Source of the DNA: Mycolicibacterium diernhoferi | Lineage (GTDB): Bacteria > Actinomycetota > Actinomycetes > Mycobacteriales > Mycobacteriaceae | Length of the DNA: 64,000 bases | Assembly (NCBI RefSeq): GCF_019456655.1 | Contig: NZ_CP080332.1 | Location: 1,550,001-1,614,000 of the forward strand | Direction of reading: 5' to 3' | Shown here: piece by piece, positions 42,312-50,929 of the stretch | Layout: each line of letters begins with the position of its first letter | Position numbering within the stretch: the first letter of the stretch is position 1 | The notes under the pieces: model-generated | Seen by the model: the letters and a program-made list of their open reading frames with translations, nothing else | Database searches by the model: none | Told to the model about the DNA's origin: nothing | Translations under genes and position numbers: made by a program

Positions 42312-43784
42312 TCACTCCGGCACCCGGTCGCGCAACTCCCGTTTGAGGACCTTGCCGTAACTGTTCTTCGGCAGTTCGTCGACATAGATGTAGCGCTTGG
42401 GCCGTTTGAAACGGGCGATCCGCTCCAGCAGGTGCGCGTCGAGGTCGGCCTCGGTGGCGGTGCCGACGATGAACGCGACGACCACCTCGCCCCACTCCTG
42501 GTCGGGGGCGCCGACCACACAGGCCTCCTCGACACCCGCGTGTTCGACGAGCACCTCCTCCACCTCGCGCGGGTAGATGTTGCTGCCGCCGCTGATCACC
42601 ACGTCCTTGCTGCGGTCCCGCAGCGTCAGGTAACCGTGTGCGTCGAACGATCCCATGTCCCCGGTGTGCAACCAACCGCCGGCCAGGGTGGCCTCCGTCG
42701 CTGCGGGGTTGTTCCAGTACCCGGACATCACGACGTCACCGCGGCAGACGATCTCGCCGATCTCGCCCACCCCGGCGGGGTTCCCGTCGGCGTCGAGCAC
42801 CGCGACCTCCACACCGGAACGCGCATAGCCGACCGAGCCGAGCACCGCGTCATCGGCGTCCAGATGGTCCCGCCGGCGCAGGCCCGTGATGGTCATCGGG
42901 GCCTCGCCCTGCCCGTAGAGCTGGACGAAGATCGGCCCGAACGCGGCCATCGCCTTCTTCAGGCTGTCGACGTACATCGGTCCGCCGCCGTACACCACGG
43001 TGGTGAGGTTCTGCGGTCGCGGCCGGCCGGTGGCGACCAGGCGGGCCACCATGGTGGGGGCCAGGAAGCCGCTGGTGCGGGGATGATGGTCGCACAGATC
43101 GAGGAACTCCTCGGGATCGAACCCGGACGAGGTGGGGATGACCTGCCGGGCCCCGCGCAGGACGTAGGGGGCGATGTAGAGACCGGAACCGTGCGACATC
43201 GGCGCGCCGTGCACGAGGCTGGAATTCTCGTCCGGCGAATCGAAATCGGCGAGGTGCGACACCGTCATCGCCATCAGGTTGCGGTGCGAGAGCATCGCGC
43301 CCTTGGACTTACCGGTGGTGCCGCTGGTGTAGAACAACCAGGCCAGCGCGCCGGGGTCGGTGTCGGCCGGCCGCGTAGCGGCGCTGGACAACCGGGTCAC
43401 GTACTCGGGGGAATCGATGACCTCGACGGGCACATCGGTGGCGTCGGTGAGCGCAGGCGCGATCTTCGGTGACGCGAACACCACTGCGGCACCGGAATCT
43501 TCGAGGATCTGCGCCATCTCACGCGGATGCAGCTTGAAATTGATGGGTACGACGGCACATCCGGCGGCCCACACCGCGAACATCAACTCGATGATCTCGG
43601 GCCGGTTCTCGCTGGCGATGGCGATCCGGGCGCCGGTATCGCGGTCATCGGAGAGTGAGGTGGCCAGCCGCAGCGTACGATCCCGTAGTTCACCGAAGGT
43701 GTGCAGCTGCTCGGTGCCGCGGAAGACCGCGCCGCGATCACCGAACCGTGTTGCGGCCTGGTCGAGTACCGCGAACAGGTTCAC
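42312..43784 (-). CDS. Acyl-CoA ligase (FadD-like, AMP-forming)
   Basis: This 490-residue adenylate-forming enzyme has the P-loop LAWLFYTSGTTGKSKGAMLS (around 158), the A5-type VQLYGQGEAPMTITG, the hinge WLHTGDMGSFDAHGYLTLRD and SGGSNIYPREVEEVLVEH, and the catalytic Lys in KNSYGKVLKRELR at the C-terminus. It activates a carboxylic acid as the CoA thioester. The GTG at 43784 overlaps the upstream SDR stop as GTGA, so it is translationally coupled. The acid may be the island's substrate or a ring-opened intermediate. Confidence 0.88.
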   Translation of the reverse strand: MNLFAVLDQAATRFGDRGAVFRGTEQLHTFGELRDRTLRLATSLSDDRDTGARIAIASENRPEIIELMFAVWAAGCAVVPINFKLHPREMAQILEDSGAAVVFASPKIAPALTDATDVPVEVIDSPEYVTRLSSAATRPADTDPGALAWLFYTSGTTGKSKGAMLSHRNLMAMTVSHLADFDSPDENSSLVHGAPMSHGSGLYIAPYVLRGARQVIPTSSGFDPEEFLDLCDHHPRTSGFLAPTMVARLVATGRPRPQNLTTVVYGGGPMYVDSLKKAMAAFGPIFVQLYGQGEAPMTITGLRRRDHLDADDAVLGSVGYARSGVEVAVLDADGNPAGVGEIGEIVCRGDVVMSGYWNNPAATEATLAGGWLHTGDMGSFDAHGYLTLRDRSKDVVISGGSNIYPREVEEVLVEHAGVEEACVVGAPDQEWGEVVVAFIVGTATEADLDAHLLERIARFKRPKRYIYVDELPKNSYGKVLKRELRDRVPE

Positions 43785-44554
43785 TTGGCGACCCACTCCG
43801 AGCTGAGTGCGAAGTCGGACAGGTACTTCGTCGAACTCCAGCCGCCGTCGACGACGATGGTCTGGCCGTTGATGAAAGCGCCACCCGGAGAGCACAGGAA
43901 CGCCACGGTGCTGGCGATGTCGTCGACCGTGCCGAGCCGGGTGTGCGGCGTCATCTCGGTGTTGATCTTGCGGAAGCGTTCGTCCTCCAGGCGGGTGGCC
44001 ACCATCGGGGTCAAGGTGACGCCCGGGGCGACCGCATTGCACCGGATCCCTTCGGCGCCGTACTGGCAGGCGATATGGCCGGTAAGCGCGGTGAGACCAC
44101 CCTTGGCCGCCGAATAGGCGCCGCCGCGCATGCCGCCCACCACCGCGAAGGTCGATGTCACGTTGATGATCGCCGAACCGGGACCCATGTGCGGCAGCAC
44201 ATCTCGGGCCAGCCGGAACGGGGCCCGCAGCATCAGGCCCAGAAAGTAGTCCAGCGATTCGTCGTCGGTCTCGTGCAGTGGTTTGGGGCTGCCGACCCCG
44301 GCGTTGTTGATCAGGAAATCGACGTGGCCCCACCGGGAGACCGCCGCGTCGACGATCTGGGACGGAGCGTCGTCGGCGGTGAGATCCACGGCGAGCGTGG
44401 CGATCCGGTCCGGATCGCCGATGGCCTGCTCGAGTTCGGTGAGCCGGTCGCGGTCCCGGCCCGCACCCAGCACCGCCATGCCGGCCTCGGCGAGTTTGAC
44501 GGCGCAACCGAAGCCGATACCGCTGCTGGCCCCGGTCACGATCGCTACCTGCAT
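43781..44554 (-). CDS. Short-chain dehydrogenase/reductase (island, left arm)
   Basis: This 257-residue SDR has MQVAIVTGASSGIGFGCAVK at the N-terminus, LINNAGVGSPKPLHETDDES, and the active-site VTSTFAVVGGMRGGAYSAAK. AVAPGVTLTPMVATRLED and the C-terminal FINGQTIVVDGGWSSTKYLS are typical of hydroxyacyl-CoA or hydroxysteroid-type SDRs. It is coupled to both neighbours: 1 nt after the ligase upstream and a GTGA overlap with the ligase downstream. Confidence 0.87.
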   Translation of the reverse strand: MQVAIVTGASSGIGFGCAVKLAEAGMAVLGAGRDRDRLTELEQAIGDPDRIATLAVDLTADDAPSQIVDAAVSRWGHVDFLINNAGVGSPKPLHETDDESLDYFLGLMLRAPFRLARDVLPHMGPGSAIINVTSTFAVVGGMRGGAYSAAKGGLTALTGHIACQYGAEGIRCNAVAPGVTLTPMVATRLEDERFRKINTEMTPHTRLGTVDDIASTVAFLCSPGGAFINGQTIVVDGGWSSTKYLSDFALSSEWVAK

Positions 44555-44555
44555 G

Positions 44556-46064
44556 TCAGTGTGATCCCTTCATCAGCGTCGCGCGGATCTGGTGTTTGAG
44601 AACCTTGCCCGCGTCGTTCTTGGGCAGGGTGTCCCACACGACCACCTGCTCGGGGGTCTTGAACCTGGCGAGGCCGTGCGTGCCCAACATCTCGCCGAGA
44701 TCCGCGACGGTCGGTGCGGACGCATTGGTTGTATCGGTGGGAACGATGACCGCACAGGCGCGTTCGCCGGTGCGCGCGTCGGGCACCCCGACGACGGCAA
44801 TCTCGGCGATGCCGGTGTGCCCGATCAGGATGTCCTCCACCTCCTTGGGGGAGATGTTCTCCCCGTTGCGGATGATGAGGTCCTTGGCGCGTCCGGTCAC
44901 CACCAGGTAGCCGTCCTCGGTCAGGTGCCCGAGGTCCCCGGTGCGGAAGTAGCCGTCCTCATCGAAGGCCCCGCCGTTGTCCTCGGGGTGCAGGTACCCG
45001 GCGAGCATCTGTGGTCCGCGTACCCGGATCTCACCGTCGACCACGGTGAGGTCGGCGATCCCGGCCCGGCCGTCGGTGTCGGCCGCCCGGTCCGGGTGCT
45101 CCGGTGAGCCGACGGTGGACACCGGAACCTCGGTGGACCCGTACACCCGGGTGACGATGGCGCGTTCGAAATAATCTGCGGCCCGGCGGATCAGCGAAGG
45201 GGGGACCGAGGCGCCGCCGCAGATGAAGACCTTGAGGTCGGGTAGCCGGGTGCCGGCACGTTCGGCTGCGCCGAGCAGTCCGTCCAGAAAGGGTGTCGCC
45301 CCGGCCATATGGGTGCACCGGTGCTCCTGCATCAGGGCGACGGCGTCGTCGGGGTCCCAGCGCTGCATGAGGACGGCGGTCGAGCCGAGCAGCAGCGGGC
45401 ATTCGAATGCGTAGATGGACCCGCCGATGTGGGCGATCGGGGACGGCACCAGGAAGGTGTCGCCGGCGTCGATACGCCAGTGCTCACCGAGCTGGCGGAT
45501 CAGCGCACCGATCGAACCGTCGGTGTGCAGCACGCCCTTGGGACGCCCGGTGGTGCCCGAGGTGTACATGATCATCCGCACCGCGGACGGATCCAGCGGC
45601 ACCGGGGCAGCGGGCGCCGTGGCCGCCAACTCGGCGAACCCGGTGAAACCGGGATGGGTGCCGCGGCAGACGACCACGACCGGGGGCGCGGCCATCCCGG
45701 TGGTCACCCGGGCCAGCATCGCGGCGTAATCGAATCCACGGAACTGGGCCGGTATGAAGATCATCCGCACATCGGCGTCGGCGAGGATGAACCGCAGCTC
45801 ACTGTCGCGTAGCGACGGCAGAATCGGGTTGACCACCATCCCGGACAGGGCGGCGGCCAGATAGACGACGGCGGCTTCGTGCCAGTTGGGCAGCATGAAC
45901 GACACCACACTGCCGGTCGGCATCCGTTGCGACATGGTCGCGGCCAGCGACTCGGCCTGGTGCTGCAGGGTTTTCGCGTCCAGTTCGATGTCACCGTCGA
46001 TGACGAGCACCCGATCCGGCGTGCGCTGAGCCGCGACTGCCAGCGCATCGGCGAGGGTGCTCAC
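44556..46064 (-). CDS. Acyl-CoA ligase (cyclohexanecarboxylate-CoA ligase-like)
   Basis: This 502-residue AMP-forming ligase has VRMIMYTSGTTGRPKGVLHT (around 150), RVYGSTEVPVSTVG (around 290), FRTGDLGHLTEDGYLVVTGR, IIRNGENISPKEVEDILIGH, and the catalytic Lys in KNDAGKVLKHQIR. Overall it resembles alicyclic-acid and medium-chain acid ligases such as AliA, but this is a weak hint. The GTG at 46064 overlaps the GntR stop as GTGA. It is the second of two ligases in the arm, suggesting two different acids are activated. Confidence 0.87.
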   Translation of the reverse strand: MSTLADALAVAAQRTPDRVLVIDGDIELDAKTLQHQAESLAATMSQRMPTGSVVSFMLPNWHEAAVVYLAAALSGMVVNPILPSLRDSELRFILADADVRMIFIPAQFRGFDYAAMLARVTTGMAAPPVVVVCRGTHPGFTGFAELAATAPAAPVPLDPSAVRMIMYTSGTTGRPKGVLHTDGSIGALIRQLGEHWRIDAGDTFLVPSPIAHIGGSIYAFECPLLLGSTAVLMQRWDPDDAVALMQEHRCTHMAGATPFLDGLLGAAERAGTRLPDLKVFICGGASVPPSLIRRAADYFERAIVTRVYGSTEVPVSTVGSPEHPDRAADTDGRAGIADLTVVDGEIRVRGPQMLAGYLHPEDNGGAFDEDGYFRTGDLGHLTEDGYLVVTGRAKDLIIRNGENISPKEVEDILIGHTGIAEIAVVGVPDARTGERACAVIVPTDTTNASAPTVADLGEMLGTHGLARFKTPEQVVVWDTLPKNDAGKVLKHQIRATLMKGSH

Positions 46065-46819
46065 GGCTGGTCCTTGACGCGCCGCATCGTCATCGAATGG
46101 CGGTAGGTCGCGGCCGGGTGGGTGTTCACCGTCACCTGGGCGACCTCGCCGTCGGAGGTGGTGTAGGTGCGCTGCATCTGCAGGGCCGGCGCGCCGGTCG
46201 GGGTCTTCAGCAGGCCGGCGAGTTCGGGCGGCAACCCGATCGCGGTGATCTCCTGGTGCACCTCGGTGATGCTGACGCCGTAGAGATCCTCGATGAGCGG
46301 GAAGATCGGCCCGGTGTGGCGGTGCAGCATCCGGCCCACCGCCGCGAACGCCCGGTTGATGTAGTACTCGGTCCGGCAGATCGGGGTGTCGGTCTCGGCG
46401 TCCCGGCGGTAGCCGCGCACCGCCAGCCATTGCTCGCCGATGCCGAGGCCGGTGTCGCCGGCGAGTTCGGCGTCGATGGTCACCATCGCGTTGGATTCGA
46501 TCTCGAACTGGGCGCCGGACGCGAACGCCAGCAGGTCGTTGATCGACATCACGTCCTGGGCATAGGAACTCGACGACGGCCGGGGGACCACCAGCGTGCC
46601 GGTCCGGGGGCGTGAGGACACCAGGTTGTCGTCGCGCAGCCGGCGCAGCGCCTCGCGCACGGTGTACCGGCTGACGGCGAACCGTTCACACAGTTCGTGT
46701 TCGGTGGGCAACTGCGAGCCGACCGGATACACCCCGTCCACGATTTCCTTGCGCAGCGTCCGGGCCACCTGCAGATAGCGGTGCTCTGGTGCTTGTGTGG
46801 TCATCGCGCCGGCCGTCAC
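46061..46819 (-). CDS. GntR/HutC family regulator with UTRA domain
   Basis: This 252-residue regulator has an N-terminal winged helix (RTLRKEIVDGVYPVGSQLPT, ELCERFAVSRYTVREALRRL, residues 16-60) and a C-terminal UTRA ligand domain (WLAVRGYRRDAETDTPICRT, then YYINRAFAAV). It lies inside the leftward arm between a propeller protein and a ligase and probably controls both arms, inducible by a pathway metabolite. The start is the GTG at 46819, overlapping the upstream stop as GTGA; ATG 46804, 15 nt on, is an alternative. Confidence 0.87.
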   Translation of the reverse strand: MTAGAMTTQAPEHRYLQVARTLRKEIVDGVYPVGSQLPTEHELCERFAVSRYTVREALRRLRDDNLVSSRPRTGTLVVPRPSSSSYAQDVMSINDLLAFASGAQFEIESNAMVTIDAELAGDTGLGIGEQWLAVRGYRRDAETDTPICRTEYYINRAFAAVGRMLHRHTGPIFPLIEDLYGVSITEVHQEITAIGLPPELAGLLKTPTGAPALQMQRTYTTSDGEVAQVTVNTHPAATYRHSMTMRRVKDQP

Positions 46820-48411
46820 GTCCGGCGCAGCGCGTAGACGCTGCCTTCACCGTCGGCCGAAAGATACAGCGTGCCATCGGGTCCCGCGGCGATCCCGGCG
46901 AACGGTCCCTGCGGCCCGGAGAACGGGGGCATTCCGCGCAGCGGCTTCGGGGTGACTCCGGGAGGTGCACCGACCGGCAATCCCGCGGCGATGGTGTTGC
47001 GCGCTTTGGTGGCAAGGTCGACGGCGACGAGGGCCTTGTCCCCGGCGTCGATGATGTAGAGCACGCCGTCGCGCACCAGGATGCCCTGCGGGGTGAGGAG
47101 TCCGTCGACGACGGTGTCGGTGCCCGACGGGGTGATCCGCAGCACCGCGCCGGTCACCACCGACACCAACACCGAGCCGTCGGCGTCGGTGGTGACCCCG
47201 ACCGGGGTGTCCAGGCCGCTGGCCAGCACCTCGGTCCCGCCGGCGGTGATCGCCAGTACCCGACCGGTGCCCTGCTCGACGACGACCGGGGTGCCGTCGG
47301 GCAGCAGGGTCACCCCGTAGAGCTGGTCCAGACCGTCTGCCAGGTAATCGGTTTCGTTGTCGGCGGGCCGGTAGCGGGCGACCTGTCCACCGGAGGTGGT
47401 GACCACGAACTCACCGGCGCCGCCCGGGGTGAGGCCGCGGACGAAGCCGGGGTAGCCGGGGCTGAACAACATGCCGACGGTCCGCAATCCGCCATCGGGG
47501 CCGACGCTGTAGAGATAGGTGCCGTCGGCGATGTAGAGCACACCGTCGGCGCCGACGGTGACGTCCAGCGGCCAGTTCAGGCCGCCGGGCAGCAATGCCC
47601 TGGTGTCGCCTCCGGCGGTGACCTCGGTGATGGCGCCGGTGAAGTTCGAGACGAACAACCGTCCGTCGACGAATGCGCAGTTGTCCAATCCCGGCGTCAG
47701 CGTGGCCAGTACGGTCTGCGAGCCGGTGCGCGGATCGATGCGCAGCACCTGCCCGCTGGCGACCTGGGTGGACACGATGGTGCCGTCGGCGTCGAACTTG
47801 ACCGAATCCGGCACGCCGAGATCCCCGGCGACCACCTCGGGCTCGCCGCCGTCGGGATGCACCCGCCAGATCTGGTTGGCGTTCATCACCGGGAAGTACA
47901 GCAGCCCGTCGGGTCCGACCTCCATGGCATTGGGGGAGGGCAGATCCGCCAGGATCAACCGTGGCGCACCACCGGCGAGGTCCATCTCGAAGAGCCGGCC
48001 GCCCTCACGGCATTCGTTGACGAACAGTCGGCCCTGGTGGACGGTGATGCCGTTGGCCGAGGGCATGTCGTCGCGCAGTACCCGGGTTGTGCCGGTGCTG
48101 TCGCGGACGCTGACCCGGCCGTCCATCACCTCGGTGGCGAACAGGCTGCCGTCGGCGCCGAAGGCCAGGTCGTCGGGGGCGACGATGTCCCCGCCCTTGG
48201 CGCTGATCGTCTCGATGTCGCCGGTGTCCACGTTGAGTGCGCTGATCTGGCTGCCCGTCACCTGCGCGATGTAGAGGCGGCCATCGGGCCCGGTGCGCAG
48301 CCCATTGGCGCCGAACAGCCGGCTGGGCGCGGTGAGGCGGGTCAGGACCCAGCCGCCGGCGGCTTCCGGTGCTGAGGCGACGGGGTACCGGCCGGTCTGC
48401 AGGGTGCTCAT
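46816..48411 (-). CDS. SMP-30/NHL-type beta-propeller protein
   Basis: This 531-residue protein is built of about a dozen blade repeats of the form GPDGRLYIAQVTG, GADGSLFATEVMDG, GPDGLLYFPVMN, DADGTIVSTQVASG and GPDGTLYLSADGE, enough for two six-bladed propellers. Relatives are gluconolactonase/SMP-30 and strictosidine synthase-like hydrolases that open lactones with a bound divalent metal. In this island it could hydrolyse a lactone made by the Baeyer-Villiger enzyme, but that is inference. No signal peptide was seen, so it is cytoplasmic. The ATG at 48411 was chosen over 48435 because it begins the conserved N-terminus without the promoter-proximal extension. Confidence 0.75.
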   Translation of the reverse strand: MSTLQTGRYPVASAPEAAGGWVLTRLTAPSRLFGANGLRTGPDGRLYIAQVTGSQISALNVDTGDIETISAKGGDIVAPDDLAFGADGSLFATEVMDGRVSVRDSTGTTRVLRDDMPSANGITVHQGRLFVNECREGGRLFEMDLAGGAPRLILADLPSPNAMEVGPDGLLYFPVMNANQIWRVHPDGGEPEVVAGDLGVPDSVKFDADGTIVSTQVASGQVLRIDPRTGSQTVLATLTPGLDNCAFVDGRLFVSNFTGAITEVTAGGDTRALLPGGLNWPLDVTVGADGVLYIADGTYLYSVGPDGGLRTVGMLFSPGYPGFVRGLTPGGAGEFVVTTSGGQVARYRPADNETDYLADGLDQLYGVTLLPDGTPVVVEQGTGRVLAITAGGTEVLASGLDTPVGVTTDADGSVLVSVVTGAVLRITPSGTDTVVDGLLTPQGILVRDGVLYIIDAGDKALVAVDLATKARNTIAAGLPVGAPPGVTPKPLRGMPPFSGPQGPFAGIAAGPDGTLYLSADGEGSVYALRRT

Positions 48412-48591
48412 GGGCAGGACGCTATCAAGCGTCAACTAGTCCAGACAATAGGTGCGATACACGCATTATCGACCCTTGACGACCCATAATCGCTGGGGAA
48501 TAGTGTTCTCCAATGAGCAGAGCCACATATGTTGTACGGACAATTGGCCACCGCAGACGGGCTGGAGAGTAGTGGCCCAGGAAAGCGAGTC
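48412..48591. promoter_or_regulatory. Divergent control region of the catabolic island with paired operator-like sites
   Basis: The 180-nt spacer separates the two arms. TAGTCCAGACAA (48437-48448) and TTGTACGGACAA (48532-48543) share a TTGT-N2-GGAC-A core when the first is reversed, and the second is itself a 4-4-4 palindrome. They sit near each arm's start, as expected for GntR operators. The assignment is tentative. Confidence 0.4.
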
Positions 48592-49437
48592 ATGACCGAT
48601 CTCTTGGCGCTCGAGGACCGCATCGTGGTGGTGTCCGGGGCAGGTGGTGGTGGCATCGGCACCACGGTGACCCGGCTGGCGGCCGAGGCCGGCGCCACCG
48701 TCATCGCGGTGAGCCGCTCGCAGGACAACCTGGACACCCATGTCGCACCCCTGGCGCAGGGGGGTCTGTCGGTGATCCCGGTGGCCGCCGACGCCTCCAC
48801 CGACGAGGGCATCGCGACCGTGCTGGAGGCGGCGCGCAACGCCGACGGCGTGCTCTACGGCCTGGTGAACATCGCGGGCGGGGCCGCGCCGTCGACCTGG
48901 ATGCCGGCCACCCGGGTGTCCCGCGCGGACTGGCGCGAACTGTTCACCGCCAACCTGGAGACGATGTTCTTCATGAGCCAGGCGGTCGCCGGTGAGATCC
49001 GTGCCGCGGGTAATCCGGGATCCATCGTGTCGGTGTCCTCGATCAGCGGGATGAACAGCGCCCCTTACCACGTCGCCTACGGCACCGCGAAGGCCGCGAT
49101 CGTCGCGGCCACCCGGACCCTGGCCGTGGAACTCGCCGGTGACGGGATCCGGGTCAACGCCGTGGCCCCCGGGGTGACCGAGACGGCGGCCTCGGCCACC
49201 TATGTGGAGGCCGACCCGGAACGCGATCAGCGCGCCATCGCCATGGGCCGGCGCGGGACACCGCAGGAGCAGGCCGGCGCGATCCTGTTCCTGCTGTCGG
49301 ACCTGGCGGGCTATGTCACCGGGCAGACGCTGCTCGTCGACGGCGGGCTGAACCTGAAATGGACGCACCTCGGTGCGGACAACACGTCGTTGTTCCTCAA
49401 GGACGACAACTTTCGTGAAGCGATCAGGAGGATCTAG
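48592..49437 (+). CDS. Short-chain dehydrogenase/reductase (island, right arm)
   Basis: This 281-residue SDR starts the rightward arm. The cofactor loop reads RIVVVSGAGGGGIGTTVTRL, an unusual SGAGGGGIG form of TGxxxGxG. VNIAGGAAPSTWM replaces NNAG, and the active site is VSVSSISGMNSAPYHVAYGT with GTAKAAIVAATRTLAVELAG. The C-terminus continues past the usual VDGG (LLVDGGLNLKWTHLGADNTS). ATG 48592 follows GGAAAGCGAG. Its TAG overlaps the Rieske start by one base. The substrate is unknown. Confidence 0.85.
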   Translation: MTDLLALEDRIVVVSGAGGGGIGTTVTRLAAEAGATVIAVSRSQDNLDTHVAPLAQGGLSVIPVAADASTDEGIATVLEAARNADGVLYGLVNIAGGAAPSTWMPATRVSRADWRELFTANLETMFFMSQAVAGEIRAAGNPGSIVSVSSISGMNSAPYHVAYGTAKAAIVAATRTLAVELAGDGIRVNAVAPGVTETAASATYVEADPERDQRAIAMGRRGTPQEQAGAILFLLSDLAGYVTGQTLLVDGGLNLKWTHLGADNTSLFLKDDNFREAIRRI

Positions 49438-50861
49438 TGACCCATACCGAATCCGACCTCGACGCCGCGATCGAGATCGACGCCGATCCGGACGACTCCA
49501 CCGGCCAGGTCGCCGAGGAGCTGTCCACCCCGATGACCATCCCGGTGGACGCCTACATCTCGCCGGAATACGCGCGCAATGAACGGGACCGGTTGTGGCG
49601 CAAGGTCTGGCAGCAGGTCGGCCGGGTCGAGGAGATTCCCGAGGTCGGCAGCTACCTGACCTATGACATCCTCGACGACTCCATCATCGTGGTGCGCACC
49701 GATACGGGGAACTCGTCGGAATCATTCAAGGCCCACCACAACGTCTGCATGCACCGCGGACGCAAACTGATCGACACCCCCGAGGGCGCCAAGAACGCGA
49801 CCGGCAGAGCGCGCAAGTCCTTCGTGTGCGGCTTCCACGGCTGGACCTACGGCCTCGACGGGGCGTGTACCCATATCCGCGAGCAGGACGACTGGCAGGG
49901 CAAGCTCACCGGCGCCAACACCCACCTGGCACCGGTGCAGGTGGACACCTGGGGCGGTTGGCTTTTCATCAACATGGATCCGCACTGTGAACCGCTGGCC
50001 GACTATCTGTTCCCGGCCGCCAAGATCCTCGACCCGTTCGGGCTGGAGAACATGCGGTACAAGTGGCGCAAATGGCTCTACTTCGACTGCAACTGGAAGG
50101 TCGCGATGGAGGCCTTCAACGAGACCTACCACGTGTTCACCACGCACCCGGAGTTCAACAAGTTCGGTGAGTTCAAGGGCTGGGCCAAGGCGCAGGGCAA
50201 GCACAGCAACATCGGCTACGACGCGCCGAAGGGGATGGACGAGACCAAGTCCAAGATCCGGCTCGGCACCGGCGACCCGCGGATCTCCACGGCCGAGATG
50301 CAGGTCTACACCATGGAAGAGACCAACGCGACCACCACGCAGACGCTGGTGAACGCGGCCAAACGCCTCGTCGACGAACTTCCCGAGGGCACCCCGGCCG
50401 ATCAGGTGCTCGCGCACTGGCTGGCCTCGGCCCGACGTGATGACGCGGCGCGTGGTGTCGAATGGCCGACCATCCCCCCCGACATTCTGGGCCAGAGCGG
50501 CACCGCATGGCAGATCTTCCCCAACCTCCAGGTGGGCCAGGGCCTGACCAGCGCCCTGTGCTACTCGGCGCGCCCCGATCCGAGCTACCACCCGGACAAG
50601 TGCATCTTCGAGGTGGCCGTCTTCGAGCTGTACCCGAAAGGTGAAGAGCCCGAGACGGAATGGGCGTACACGCCGAAGGACTCGTCGAACTGGCTCTCGG
50701 TCCTGCCGCAGGACTTCTCCAACATGGCAGCCGTGCAGCAGGGCATGAAGTCGGCCGGTTTCCCCGGCACGCTGCCCAACCCGTACCGCGAACGCAGCAC
50801 GGTCAACCTGCACTACCAGCTGTCCAGGTACATGGACGCCGGAGAACCCCGAGACATTTAG
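49437..50861 (+). CDS. Rieske non-heme iron oxygenase, alpha subunit
   Basis: This 474-residue ring-hydroxylating-type oxygenase has the Rieske ligands as HHNVCMHRGRKLIDT (CxH, around 103) and SFVCGFHGWTYGLDGA (CxxH, around 128). The catalytic iron site is NWKVAMEAFNETYHVFTTHP (around 220-240), giving the usual two His. It adds oxygen to a ring or removes a methyl group. No dedicated reductase, ferredoxin or beta subunit gene is adjacent, so electron donors must come from elsewhere. The GTG at 49437 overlaps the upstream TAG. It is followed by a 68-nt spacer holding a hairpin. Confidence 0.92.
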   Translation: MTHTESDLDAAIEIDADPDDSTGQVAEELSTPMTIPVDAYISPEYARNERDRLWRKVWQQVGRVEEIPEVGSYLTYDILDDSIIVVRTDTGNSSESFKAHHNVCMHRGRKLIDTPEGAKNATGRARKSFVCGFHGWTYGLDGACTHIREQDDWQGKLTGANTHLAPVQVDTWGGWLFINMDPHCEPLADYLFPAAKILDPFGLENMRYKWRKWLYFDCNWKVAMEAFNETYHVFTTHPEFNKFGEFKGWAKAQGKHSNIGYDAPKGMDETKSKIRLGTGDPRISTAEMQVYTMEETNATTTQTLVNAAKRLVDELPEGTPADQVLAHWLASARRDDAARGVEWPTIPPDILGQSGTAWQIFPNLQVGQGLTSALCYSARPDPSYHPDKCIFEVAVFELYPKGEEPETEWAYTPKDSSNWLSVLPQDFSNMAAVQQGMKSAGFPGTLPNPYRERSTVNLHYQLSRYMDAGEPRDI

Positions 50862-50862
50862 C

Positions 50863-50911
50863 GATTTCGGCGCGTTCGCATCCGTTTCGCGAACGTGAGC
50901 GCGCCGAAATC
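50863..50911. repeat. Strong intergenic hairpin inside the oxygenase operon
   Basis: GATTTCGGCGCG (50863-50874) pairs perfectly with CGCGCCGAAATC (50900-50911), with an inner stem GTTCGC (50874-50879) and GCGAAC (50889-50894). It lies between the Rieske stop and the next gene's ribosome site. Similar palindromes recur between mycobacterial genes; it may stabilise the upstream mRNA or attenuate downstream expression. Confidence 0.7.
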
Positions 50912-50929
50912 ACGAAGAGGAGAGAACAC

